A DNA stretch of 64,000 nucleotides from positions 23,085,444-23,149,443 of the forward strand of contig NC_068979.1 in NCBI RefSeq assembly GCF_016808095.1. Reading direction: 5' to 3'. Of this stretch, positions 36,377 to 47,766 are shown piece by piece. The notes beneath the pieces were generated by a model, which saw only the letters and a program-made list of their open reading frames with translations, was not told where the DNA came from and did no database searches. A program made the translations under genes and the position numbers. The DNA is from Vigna angularis (taxonomy: Eukaryota > Streptophyta > Magnoliopsida > Fabales > Fabaceae). Positions within the stretch are counted from its first letter, which is position 1. Each line of letters begins with the position of its first letter.

Positions 36377-36554
36377 GAGTGAGATGAACTGGAAGCAGAA
36401 TTAAGATGGTGTCAGAGGTGAATAAATTGAAGTGCAGAAATGGTGGAGAGAGAGAGAGAGATGATGGAGTTGAGAGAGTTTGGAAAATTTTGGTTGTGTG
36501 AGAGTGAAAGAAATAAAGAGAGATTCTTCTCTGTGGTGGGGAACTTTGATGGGG

Positions 36555-36561
36555 TTATATT
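36555..36561 (-). promoter_or_regulatory. Putative TATA box of the HD-Zip gene
   Basis: Minus strand AATATAA, 384 bases upstream of the main ATG and 180 upstream of the first uORF. A GAGAGAGAGAGAGA tract at 36447-36460 lies in the predicted leader. Confidence 0.4.
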
Positions 36562-36599
36562 GGGAGCCTTGCTCTGCTTCTGAGATCAGGGAAGCCTAG

Positions 36600-37458
36600 A
36601 CAAAAAACCTTTCCAACTTACCATTTTGCCCCTTCCCCATCCATCACTTTCTTATCTCTCTTTTCATTTTTTATTTATTTATAAATTTATCTTTTTTTAG
36701 TCTGTTTTTAATTTCATCTTTCCAACAGTTTCAACACATCAACAATTTAATACTTGAAAAGATTAGTCGTACTGCTTTTATTTTGAATGATTTTCATATC
36801 CATGTGTGATATTAAATTCCTTACAAAAAACACAAACTTTTGGATTCTTCTAGTGCCACAATTTTTTATTTCAAAATTAAATATGTCACACTTAGTTACG
36901 ATTTTTATATTTATGTGACTCTTTTTATTGCACATTTGTTTTCCTTAAGTACAAATAATCTAAGAAAAGTAAATCAGATTTGCCTAGGTGACCTGTTTTA
37001 TAATTATTTGGGTTTTTCATGTATAAGTTTGAACAAACTTACTCCTTCTTTTCAATATTTCTTACATTAAAACTTTGAACAATTTTTATAAAATGCATTT
37101 GGAACATTTCTCTTAATTTGAAAATAACATAGAAGTAGTTTATATCATAAAAATAATCATAAATTTAAATTTATCGAATATCATATAAAAAACTAATATA
37201 TATATATATATATATAAACAAATTTATAATGTTTTAGTTGTTATAATCTTTATATCAATATATAAAGCAATTCTTTCTTTATTATACATATTTTACATTC
37301 TTATCTTATCTTTCATTTTATTTAAGATTAGAAAAATATATAAAAGTAAAATATATTTGGGATTCCTATTTACTCTCAATTATGTTTTAAAATTAAAAAA
37401 AAAATTCTAATTATAAACGTAAGATCATACATTTTTTTAAGTGAGATATATTTATTAT
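36600..37458. other. AT-rich intergenic stretch
   Basis: Upstream flank of the HD-Zip gene. A short (TA)n tract at about 37197-37216; no gene seen. Confidence 0.55.
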
Positions 37459-38739
37459 TTTAGGTTAAATCTCTTTAATAAACTTTATTTATGTTGGGTT
37501 TTCACAGTTAGATTCCAGTTTTATTGGATTCTTCAATTTAGTCCTAAAAAATGAAAATTTGAGTCAATTGAGCTCCTGCCGTTAAATTGGTTTAATGGAG
37601 TTAAGTTTTTGATAAGGTGGGACGTTTGACGTGGCCAGTTTTTGAAACGTGGCATTCTCATATTCTTGTACGTGGAATTTGACACGCCCATTGGCGCTCC
37701 CTCTACAACCTCTCTTACCCCGTCTTCACAATTGTCGTCGACAAGATCAAGCCCCACATCACCCTCTCCAATCTCTCCCTACCCTTTGACTACGTCGTCG
37801 CCATGGTCCTCTCCCACCTCGCCCACGACCTTTCTGCCAAAACCCTTGTCGCCTGCTACTCCCCCGACCCCTACCTCATCTCCAAAATCACCAACATGAT
37901 TACACGCCTCCTCGCTACCAAGCTCTACCCCGAGTTCATCAAAATACCTGTTGGTCGTCGCCGCCTCCTTGAGACCACCCAGGCCTTCGAGGAACTCACA
38001 TCCCTCCCCAACATGTGCGGCGCCATCGACACCACTCTCGTCCACCTCCGCTCCACCCCCAACAACAACCCTAACCTCAACCCCTACCGCTGCCACTACG
38101 GCTACCCCTCTCTACTCCTCCAGGTCGTCTCCGACCACAAGAAGATCTTTTGGGACGTTTGTGTCAAGGCCCCCGACGACACCGATGACGCCACCCACTT
38201 CCGCGACAACCTCTTCTACCAACGCCTCACCTCCGGCAACGTCGTCTAGGACAAGGTCATTAGCGTTCATGGTCACCACGTGAGGCCTTACGTGGTCAAA
38301 GACTAGTGCTTCCCTCTACTGCCCTTTCTCCTCATCACGTTCTCCCCCAACGGGATGGGCACCCCCGCTCAGAACTGTTCGATGGAATGCTCATGAAGGG
38401 AAGGTCCGTGGTGGTGGAGGCCATTGCGCTTCTGAAGGAGAGGTGGAAGATTCTTCCGGATTTGAACACCGATGTCCATCACGCCCCCCAAACCATCGTG
38501 GCCTGTTGCGTGTTGCACAACCTTTGCCAGATTGCAAATTTCACGTGCCACGTTTCAAAAACTGGCCACGTCAACGTCCATGCCCATAAAAAACTTAATC
38601 TCGTTAAGTCAATTTAATGGCAAGGGTCAATTGACTCAAATTTTTATTTTTTAGGACTAAATTGAGGAATTCAATAAAACAGGGATCTAACTAGGAAAAC
38701 CCAACATAAATAGAGTCTACTAAAGGGGTTTAACCTAAA
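37459..38739. mobile_element. Pack-MULE carrying a HARBI1/ALP1-like nuclease pseudogene
   Basis: Left end TTTAGGTTAAATCTCTTTA and inverted right end TTTAGGTTAAACCCCTTTA begin inverted arms of nearly 200 bases (37459-37654 and about 38541-38739) with shared ATTTATGTTGGGTTTTC, TCAATTTAGTCCTAAAAAAT and GACGTGGCCAGTTTTTGAA. Flanking 9-mers ATTTATTAT and CTCTAGTAT match at 6 of 9, a weak duplication. The interior is GC-rich coding sequence derived from a nuclease gene on the plus strand. No MULE transposase. Confidence 0.8.
37689..38540 (+). pseudogene. HARBI1/ALP1-like (PIF/Harbinger-derived) nuclease pseudogene
   Basis: Reads HWRSLYNLSYPVFTIVVDKI, then VVAMVLSHLAHDLSAKTL, LPNMCGAIDTT (first catalytic Asp region of the DDE fold), FWDVCVKAPDDTDDATHFRD (second Asp region), then CFPLLPF and GRSVVVEAIALLKERWKI, ending CCVLHNLCQI. 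This order matches plant ALP1-like proteins, intronless genes domesticated from PIF/Harbinger transposases. Two TAG stops at 38247 and 38304 sit where tryptophan is expected (VVWDKV, VxDWCF), and there is a frameshift near 38365. TGG-to-TAG changes fit deamination of methylated C on the other strand. The copy begins and ends at the MULE arms, so the source gene's N- and C-termini are missing. Confidence 0.85.
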
Positions 38740-39059
38740 CTCTAGTATTAATAAAAAGTAAGTTAAAAAAAATATTTTATAAAAAGTTATTATGTTTATT
38801 TAAAAGAATAACTTTCTCCATTCCTTTATTTCTTTTTAAAAGTTTCTAAATTACTAGTTATTATTTTGAATATAAAAACACAGTACTCCTAACAAATAAA
38901 TCTATAGTGAAAATTATATATAAGAGTAATCTTATATTGAATATATACACGATTTATAATAAAAGAAATATAAGTTAAGTCTAAAATATAAGTAAAATAT
39001 AATAACGAACTAATTAAAAATAAAAGATAAAAATAATATATCTAACACCCCTTTAAATT

Positions 39060-39345
39060 AGTGCATTTAAATCGTATGTACTAAGCGTACTACTAATATA
39101 ATTCATAAAGACTTGTGCTTTTACACTTGAGTGACACTAAATTGTTAATAATTTACGAAGATGACATAAAAGACGAAATATTAACCTAGAAGACTCTCCT
39201 AAGCAATAAATTTGGGAGGTTGCTCCATATAAATCTCTTCTTACAAATTTTTGTTAAAGAATGCATTGTTGACATCTCGTGAATAAGGAGGTCATTGTTG
39301 AAGAGTAACTATAAATAAACTAACAAAAGTCATCTTTGCCATGAG
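39060..39345 (-). pseudogene. Ty1/copia reverse transcriptase fragment
   Basis: On the minus strand: AKMTFVSLFIVTLQQ, then SRDVNNAFFNKNL, EEIYMEQPPKFIA, then degraded sequence. This is the start of the copia reverse transcriptase domain, with the first catalytic region DVxNAFL partly kept, riddled with stops. No LTR was found nearby. Confidence 0.75.
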
Positions 39346-40560
39346 AGAAAAAAATATATGGACAAGTCAAATGCAACAGGGAGAGAAGAAAGTTTAGTAG
39401 AGACAACATCGGAAGAAGCCATGGATGAACAGGAGAGAGAAACCTTAAAAATCCAAGATTCCCCAATCAAGACACCTGAAAAAGGAAAAAAAAGCAACAT
39501 TGATGCTCTTTATAACTGCTTGAGAGGAGACGAAATGTGCGACCATGCATGACGAAATTGAAAGAGGAAAAAGAGTGATTTTGATGCTCCAAATTGTTTG
39601 GTATTTTTCGAATGCATGTATAAGGATTAGGTTTGCATGTATGGTCTATAAGCTCTCGTTTAATTAGAATTATTAAAGTATGATAAAATCTTTAATACTA
39701 CCTATTTTTGTTATACAATACTAGATTTTAAGTGTCTATAAATCACTTAATTTAATTAACTTTAACTCTAAAAATATACTAGTGAAACACATATAAAACA
39801 AATATATGCAAAAAAAAAAACCTTAGTAAAATGTATCAATTGAAAGGTTTTTTTATGTGCCTTTTTGTTTTTGTTTTGAATTATATTCTTCTTTTTAGAC
39901 TATAAATGTACACACATTTATTAAATATTCAAATTGGGGCCTAAAGAAAAATATAAAGGCTCCCTTAAATAAAGCAAGTTACAAAAATGTTATGTGATCA
40001 CAAAAATTGGTATGAATAATTATGATGGTGTGAAGAATAAAAGCCATCAACCAATACTAATGTAGGTGTCTCACAATACATTCCTTGAAAATTGTTGAGA
40101 AGTTGGTTAGAGGTTGCAGGTGAAAGGTATAAAAGATCAATATATGAGATTAGACATGTCGTTCTTCATGATTATTGTATTGAAAGTTTCATACAATATA
40201 CATAAACCTGTTCTAGTCAATAAATAGATTCGTTAGCGATTAATCAACTTAGATAGTGACTAACAACCATTGAGAAGCGGTAGTCCACACTAATGAGGAA
40301 AATTTCGTTAGATGATAATGTTCATTTTTATCTTTTATTGGTAGTTTTAATTATTTAATAAATTATAAAAGATAAATATTTGATTTATATTTTGCAAATA
40401 AGTGGAAATATCAGAGATTTAAAAAGATTATCAATAGAATTAGGTAAATCAATTATCAAGAGAATTAGTTACTTCAAAATAAAAAGTACAAATTGCAGGC
40501 TCAATCACTTTGGCCTAATTTTGAAAGTCTTTAAATAGAAAGATTCACAGAGTTAAACAC
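39346..40560. other. Intergenic stretch, no gene recognised
   Basis: Contains a 64-codon ORF (39358-39552, plus) rich in E, T and K that I do not recognise. Otherwise AT-rich. Confidence 0.4.
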
Positions 40561-41340
40561 AATTTCTTATGGAGAAACACTTATTCTTTGTTGAGACACA
40601 TTTATTAGATTTGATGCATTCATCATTGTTCTTTTTCTAGTGTTGAGAATGTATAGGAATAACTAACTCCCTTATTCGTTGGGGTTGAAAGTAATGTATC
40701 TTCTTTCTTTGTGATTTATGTTATTCAATAAAGTTCTTTTTCATATTCTTGTGTTCTATTTATGTTCTTAACTGCATGATAATTTCTTGATTGCATATCT
40801 ATGAGTATATGATTATTGGACACGATATTGGATCCTAGACTAGGATAAAACAACTAATCGATTGTGCATCTAGACATAGAGTTCAACAATGAGTCATTCA
40901 AAACATTATAATTTTGAGCTTAATGCAAACTTTTGGAAAAAATTATCTAAGACATTAAAGTTTTTATTATTAAAGTCTAGACTTGCTATTTAAGACACTA
41001 GGACTTGTTACTTATGGTGTGAATGATTGAGTAAGAATTATAAATTTATTGTTTAGTAATTTCACATTGAATTGATACATGAAATCTAATCGAACCCCAC
41101 TGAAGTTTTTATCATAAATTTTATTTAATCAATTTAATTGCTTCTAAAAAATTGTAGTTCTTTTAATTAACTTTAACTCCTTTTATTCTTTCAAAATTTT
41201 TTACTTTAATTAGTAAATTTTTTTTACTTTAATTAGTAAATAATAATAGATTTCTAAACAAAACGCCAGTCTCTTGGAAAAGGATATATAAACTTATTTA
41301 TTATATTACTTGTGCGGTATAATACACTTGACAAGTATGT
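40560..41340 (+). mobile_element. Possible gypsy LTR end/leader remnant
   Basis: CCAGTCTCTTGGAAAAGGATAT followed by ACTTGTGCGGTATAATACACTTGACAAGT (41267-41337) resembles the leader just downstream of some plant gypsy LTRs, and 40700-40800 resembles an LTR polyadenylation region (TTCAATAAAG). No coding part or partner LTR was found. Confidence 0.25.
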
Positions 41341-42051
41341 AACTTTAGATAAATTCTGATTTCAAATTTAAGGCAATCGAGACCATTGAGGACGAAATGG
41401 CCACCGTAATGGCCAAGGCTACCACAACTACTACAATGACGCAACTAAACGGAAATAGAGACCACTGAAACAACGATGAAAACCACTAATGAACTGAGAA
41501 CGAAGACCACAAATGATGATGTGCTAAGGAAGATGATGACTTGAGGACCACACTAAAGTAAGGAGACAGACGAACCACGAAGGAATGATAGAATAGCTAG
41601 CCCGAAGAGGAAATGTGGGAAATAAGGGAAATAAATCCAGATGTTTCGTGAACTTAGGTTTGACAAAGGCTTGCGCGAAGACGAAAAAGGGGAAATGCTT
41701 GCACGAAAACGAGAAGGGGAAAGGTGTGAAATATTGGGAAAAAAATGTGAGTAAGGTTTGGGAAAATTTTCAGAAAGGTTTTAGGTTTGAGAAATTTTAT
41801 AGAAAGGTGAGAATGTGAGAGCACAGGAGGGAATTTAGGTTTTGGAAAATTTGAGTCAAGAGGGAAGATGAAATGGTAAAAAGTGTTTTTAATTTGTGGA
41901 GGTCATAAACCTCTTAAGAAAACAATTAAAACTCACATTATTACTACTATTCAGACAACCCCTTTAACCGGTTTAAATAATATTAATTTGTGGAGGGTTT
42001 TTATAACCTCCATAAAATAACCCCCAACAATATAATAGTTTTTTTAGTAAT
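41340..42051. mobile_element. Possible CACTA-like remnant
   Basis: The right end (about 41895-42051) has GTGGAGG/CCTCCA inverted words and ends TTTTTTTAGTAATAC, similar to a degenerate CACTA terminus. Repeated ACGA(A/G)GACCAC words lie at 41390-41580. The left end was not found. Confidence 0.25.
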
Positions 42052-42904
42052 ACAAGAACATCATAGCTTAATATTTTAATTGATATATATTAAACATTAA
42101 TATCGTACAAATAAAAACTATTTATGAAGGATACACATTTTAATTTAATGTAAATTTGTTCTAAATTAAGTTATTTTTAACACCAATGATATCATCATGT
42201 CAATAAGAATTTGGCCAAGCGAAAAACAGCTTGGATTGGATTTACATTGGAATGGAGCAATCTTATTTCTCCTACATTTTATTTAATAATAATATTGATA
42301 ATAATAACATCATAAAATCATTGCTAAAAATTAATTATACAAAACCTACAAACAAATGTTAGACACAAAAATTGTCCTAGAAGTTCACTTATTGGAGGAT
42401 GGTCCATAACATATCAATGGTCCGACGAAGGAGACGAGCTAAATCGCCATCATCCATTGCACAATCTATCACTATTTCTCTCCATGTCAACCAAGAAGCT
42501 CAGGCCTCAACTATACCACAAAACTTGTTATCCAAAAAACAAGTTGGTAGAGAAAGAAGAATATAAAAGACAGAAGCACACAATAAAAGTCTTTGTATTA
42601 CTATTCACACACACTACTATTTACAAAACAGAAGTAACTCTTATTTTATTTATAGAAGATAGAAAAAGATATTAAATCAAATGTTTTGCATTGATCATGT
42701 ATGTATTTAAATACAAAAACGATGTAAAAAAAATACATACAAAAAAATATATACTATAAATAGTAACCTATAATTGTGCTAATAAGGACAAATATTATCC
42801 TAAACTGATGCTGATGAATGATTACAGTAATTACTGTAATATCACACAATAAATAAAAAATGATATTGTAAATAGCTAAAATCAAGAGTCATAAATGATA
42901 GGAT

Positions 42905-43900
42905 ATTAAACAAAATTATTTGATTTTGTCTAACTTTCCCTCTTAAACTAGTGGTGACATGATCATGTCAAGTTTATCTCTTAGCAAGTTAAATCTTGTA
43001 TGAGTGAGAAGTTTAGTCAAACAGTCTACAATTTGATAGTAGTAGGAACATAGGTCATAGTTACTTTATTTTGTAGGAATTGATTACGTATGTAGTACAC
43101 ATCTATCTTAATGTGTTTGGACCATGCATTCATGACTAGATTATAAGCAATTGACTTGACACTTAGGTTATCATACCACATAATTGGTTTTCTGAGCATT
43201 TGTAGTTTTAGTTCTGTCAGCAAAGATCTAATCCAAGCTACTTCAGTTGCAAGGTCAGTCAGGGCTTTGTATTATGATTTTGTGCTTGATCGTGACACTA
43301 CCTTTTATTTTCTTGAAGACTAGAAAACAAGAGTTTCTCTAAGAAACACACATTGTCCTGCCATTAAATTTTTTATTATTATTTTCCAGTGATGCATGGT
43401 AGGTGCGCTCATGTATTGACTGAGTTTGTTGAAAACAAAGATAATGTCTGGCCTTATGTTGGTCAAATATTGCAATGCACTTATGACTTGTCTGGACAAA
43501 GTAGCATTGGTCATTGGTTTCCCTTTTGTAGTGAATTGTCTACCAGCCACCAACTGTGTTGGATAGACTGAAACCATCTCCATGTTGAACTTCTTTAAAG
43601 TATCTTTTATGTCTTAGTTTAATGTCATTCATGTGTACTTCATTGCTAAGAAAATAATGTATATGTCGTAAGTCTTTTCGAGAGAAAGCAATATTCATTT
43701 GATTGATGAATGTTTCTAAGCACTAGCGGTTGCTTCCCATTACAATAATGTCATCAGCATAAATGAGGAGGAATGTAATATGATTTCTACGTAGAGAAAG
43801 AGGCACAAGCATGATACCAGAAGAAAATGTAGCTTTTGATGGTTGTGCTTGAGACGAACCTCCTATTAGAAGAACGATTAGAACCAGAACAAGATTTGGT
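42905..43900 (-). pseudogene. Ty1/copia pol 3' half (reverse transcriptase end, RNase H)
   Basis: Read from high to low coordinates: FLLIYADDIIVMGSN with the YxDD catalytic motif (about 43770), then KPMTNATLSRQVISALQYLT and RPDIIFVFNKLSQYMSAPT (43400-43520), then the RNase H segment LTELKLQMLRKPIMWYDNLS to KHIKIDVYYIRNQFLQNK (43040-43220). The YADD is intact, but frames are broken between the blocks. The TRIM at 43915 abuts its upstream side, so the copia 5' part is absent. Confidence 0.82.
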
Positions 43901-43914
43901 CTGATTGTTCTTGT

Positions 43915-43951
43915 TGTTGGAAGTCCCACATCAACTAGAAATAAGGTCAAT

Positions 43952-44029
<78 letters not shown>

Positions 44030-44305
44030 TAAGGTGCAAACCTCACCTTACAAGCCGGTTTTGTAAGGACAAGTTAGGCCTAAAAATCCACTTTCTAATT
44101 AATATGGTATCAGAGTCATGGTTAGAGCGTATTCTAGCGACATTTCTTGTTTCTTGGACATTTCTGTTTTCACCCGTTGTCGGACTGTTATCGAACCATC
44201 CCATTAAGATCAATTTATAATATATAAGTAAAGTGCAAACCTCACCTTATAAGTCGGTTTTGTAGGAATGAGTTAGACTTAAAAATTCACTTTTTCTTTT
44301 TCTAA
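43915..44305 (+). mobile_element. TRIM retrotransposon, 5' LTR, PBS and partial 3' LTR
   Basis: The 5' LTR begins TGTTGGAAGTCCCACATC (43915), continues through CAAACCTCACCTTACAAG and GCCGGTTTTGTAAGGA, and ends about 44100. It is followed at once by TGGTATCAGAG (44105-44115), the initiator-methionine tRNA primer site. After roughly 100 bases a second LTR resumes (about 44205-44305: GATCAATTTATAATATATAA, CAAACCTCACCTTATAAG, TCGGTTTTGTAGGAATGAG) lacking its first part. Very short LTRs and interior with no coding capacity match the TRIM class, which must borrow proteins from other elements. Confidence 0.82.
43957..44027. repeat. (AT)n tract inside the TRIM 5' LTR
   Basis: About 35 AT units at the place where the second LTR has only TATAATATATAA. 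Confidence 0.95.
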
Positions 44306-46126
44306 TGCTTATTCTAAACCTTCTTTCCGACGCTACCAACAAAAACTATTTTTCCTTTCAGTGTCATGTCTGTGTTTCTTTCCTTACGAATCAAGAGCGT
44401 TAACGGTGAGAATTTCGTCTTCCTTTGATTGCATGCCATTTCAAATATTATTTCTTTGAGCGAGGAAAGGATTTTCATTCTTTTTTATCTGAATTTCCGT
44501 TCAATTATACAGATGTATGTGAAAAACAATATATAATAATAAAAATGTAATAATAGAAATAAGAATTATTAATAAGAATGAATAATAATATAAAATATTT
44601 TATTTTGAGACAAGAGATTATATCTATTATATATATTTCCTTTTAATTATCGTTAATAGAATATGAGCCTTCTTTATACAAATAGAATTCGCGTGCAGGG
44701 AAAATGCTGATATTTTATACAAATAGAATCGCATAGTACAATGAAAATGTAGTTATAGTCGAACGGTAAGTTAAATTTAAAGTTTTTACTTAAAATTTCA
44801 TTAAACTAAAATGAATTTTAAATGTTTTAAAGGACATGTATATTTTTTATAAAGAAAGAAAAGTCATTGTTAAGTGATAAATTGAAATATATTTTTGAAG
44901 AACAATGCAATAAAAGTCTGAAAAGAGTCTGACTTTGTTGATGCTTTTATTACAAATATGGAGTGAATTAATATGGCCATGGAAGGCAATTAAAACATGT
45001 CATCTTAGAATCAATGATTTCCTGGAATACCGGAATATGGGTCCATTTGCTTTTCTTTAATAAACTATTTTTAAAACCTAAAAGTAAAAACAAAAGTTTA
45101 ATGTGGTGTAGCTACAATTTTGACTAGGGATTTCAACTGATCGTGTATCTATGATTTTCATAAAATATCTGTTTTCTTGATTAATCTTCTATATTACTGT
45201 AGATTTTGCTTTCGCCATCATTGGGTTGATTGAAACATGATTTCTGTAACTATCACTTGCACTTGCTGATATTATATTGTCAGAGTCTGTGAATAACCAA
45301 ACGAGTAGAAGAGCAACTTAACAGGTATATTTTTTCAGTATAGTGCTGTTACAATGTGGGCCTTGCAGCTTTGGGCCAATTTATTGAAGCCCATCATGTC
45401 ACTGCTTACTGTTGTGCCTATAGTAGCACAAATTTCAGTCTTATGGCTGTTATATGCTCCTTCACACATTTTTCTTTGTACTTTCACATTTTAAAAATAA
45501 CTTTGAGATTATATTTTTTACAACGGATTTCAAAATTTATTGAAAAAAAAATTTTCAACAAATTTTGATATGAAAAATCTTTCAAACGAATTTTAAAATC
45601 CATACACAAAAAAATAAGATGTAAGGTTTTTTGAATTACAGAAGATAGTTTTAGAATTTTAAAAAGACGTGGAGGTGTAGGGAGAAACGGCCCAACCATA
45701 TTTGGATTTTTTTTGTTGAAAGCCCTTGTTTAGCCATACAATACTGCATCGTTTAAGGTTTATTTTGGGGGCAATTTTATGAGTTTGATGTCTTATTCGG
45801 GGTTTTAAATTGAACTGTATTGTATAAAATTGGGTGTTCTTGTGTATGGGAAGCACTATTCTCTGGTGCCATCTACAGCCATTTATTACATTTTCTGGTA
45901 CCTTCCTAGTATTTCCCATATCACATTTTGATTGATTTTTTCACTTAATATCAGTGGATCAAAACAAAACTTTAATTATCTGAAGTCTTACATGCAAAAC
46001 AAAATCAATAGTATGCAATTACTTGTAATATACAATAATTTTTTTCTTGTTCTTGAGACTTTTCTATTTTCTTGACACCTTTCTTTTATCAAACTTTTTA
46101 CAGTCGTCTTGTTGGCAGAAATCAAA
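44306..46126. other. Intergenic stretch, no gene recognised
   Basis: AT-rich with short ORFs only. An 86-codon minus-strand ORF at 45659-45919 is not recognisable. Confidence 0.5.
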
Positions 46127-46297
46127 TAAATTAGTGAAAAGAAATACAGAGAAGATGATGTTCCTCTTTCTATTCTACCAAACTTGAAGTTTAAGTATTC
46201 TCATCTAGATATTCATGAAGATTTGTATGAGCTCGTAAAATATTCCTGTGGAGAAATTTGCACAACCGAACGTGTGTATGAAGTTTGGATGTTTTGA
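46127..46297 (+). pseudogene. SIN3-like co-repressor exon fragment
   Basis: One frame (46142-46297) reads [40 protein letters not shown] and [11 protein letters not shown], then stops. It resembles the region of plant SIN3-like (SNL) histone-deacetylase scaffold proteins with EIHEDLYQLIKYSCGE. Only about 50 of more than 1,300 residues are present. Directly downstream a different frame reads FKKFRKQYPDAVIESD (about 46303-46350), which I do not recognise. It is probably an exon copy carried here by a transposon, but no terminal repeats were found around it. Confidence 0.6.
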
Positions 46298-46928
46298 ACT
46301 AGCCTTCAAGAAGTTCCGCAAGCAGTATCCTGATGCTGTCATAGAATCAGATGTAAGAGGACTTTTGCAACATCAGGGAGATATTCGTTCATGAGCCTTC
46401 CTTTTCCACAATAATAATAAAAGCCGACACATATTGAACTTCCCAGGTAATAACTTTGTTTGGACTAATTTTGAGGATGCAGTGGGAAATAATATACATG
46501 TTATGGTGTAGAAAATTTTCTTTCTGCATTTTATCTTGTTTTGTGTTGTATATGATTAAATAGGAAAATCTATATTAATTTATATGTGGATCATGTTTGA
46601 CGAGGAGACACTGTTATTGTGGTTTAATTTTCTGGGAGTGACGAGGAGATACTATTATTGACGAGGATATGTTATTGTCAAATATCATTAGGATTGAATG
46701 TATATTTTGGATCAAATTGGGGTTAGCTTTGTATCTTATCGTGATTGTTTTGTTTTATTGCCTTTTTGGAAGTTTAGCTATCTGAAAGGAAAAAATAGGG
46801 GACTAGCACTGCACCCCATAGTCATAGTTGCTGGTTTTGCCATGTCAATTGGGTTGTATAACATGCCAAATTTAGAATGGGCTTTAGCTATTGATTTTAA
46901 ATGGAAGTTGCACATTCATTCATACATA

Positions 46929-47766
46929 GGGTGTTGCTCCCTCCACTATCACCCTATACTTCTTCTGCCTCCCCCACATTACTTTAAATACAATTATATC
47001 CTTAAGTTAAAAAGATTTTTACTTTTATCCTATTTTAAATAATTTGAAACCCTAATTTTACTTTCGCAGCACCCACCCACGGAACTCTTTTCCCCTTTCT
47101 CCATTTCCGTTTCACCTCCCCACCTCCCGTACTTCCATTCCTTTTTCTTCCCAGTTCTTTTTTTTGGTTTGAAAGCTTCCATTGCTGCCGTGGTGTGAAG
47201 GAGCGTCGCCGCCGTGATGTGGAGGAACATCAAGGAGCGTCCAGAGCATCAACCAGCGTGAGGAAGTATACATCAACGGAGGTGACATCCTTCAACGGAT
47301 GTCCCCTAATAAAACAAACCCTAAAATAAAAAACGTAACCTTTAAATGGAGGTGACATCTTCAACGGATGTCGACATCCGTTGAAGGATGTCACCTTACA
47401 TTTTTTATTTTAGAGTTTTATTTCAAGGTTTATTCGAATACGCACATGGAGGAAGCACGACACGCACTACACCACTCCACGCACTGCACCACGAGAGGGA
47501 GACTGCTTGATAATTCTTTCCATCACCACCAACCTTTGCAACTTGTAGTATCCCACAACGACGAAAGAAAGAGAGGAAGAAATATAATGTTAAGATGAAA
47601 GAAAAATATTTTACTCATGTACGGGACTAGAATAGGTTATTAGTGAAATAGGTTGTGAATGGATAAAATTAAAAAATAATAATCCTAAAAATAAAATTTT
47701 ACTGAAGGGCAAAATAGTAAAGGAGAGGTGGAGGGAGAAGGTGTGGTGGTGGAGGGAGCAACACCC
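46929..47766. mobile_element. MULE-type element with perfect 9-bp duplication
   Basis: Left end GGGTGTTGCTCCCTCCAC and its inverted copy at 47766 are flanked by a perfect TCATACATA duplication (46920-46928 and 47767-47775). Beyond about 20 bases the arms diverge. The interior (838 bases overall) has no transposase. It carries CCGCCGTGATGTGGAGGA-type GC-rich patches and a strong palindrome at 47350-47396. The intact duplication implies a fairly recent insertion. Confidence 0.85.
47350..47396. other. 47-bp near-perfect palindrome
   Basis: AGGTGACATC-TTCAACGGATGTC meets its inverted copy GACATCCGTTGAAGGATGTCACCT at a central TCGA. A third copy of the arm (GGAGGTGACATCCTTCAACG) lies at 47278-47297. 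It is inside the MULE at 46929-47766. Confidence 0.85.

Noticed and set aside
37803..38249. 148-codon ORF as a functional nuclease gene
   Set aside because: Homology continues before its ATG and beyond its stop, with two stops and a frameshift, inside a MULE.
39358..39552. 64-codon ORF rich in E, T, K
   Set aside because: No recognised homology, no intron context, next to a copia fragment; could be chance.
43723..44046. ORF beginning in Tyr-Ile repeats as one protein
   Set aside because: The YI run is the (AT)n tract of the TRIM LTR read on the other strand. Only the part below 43900 is copia pol.
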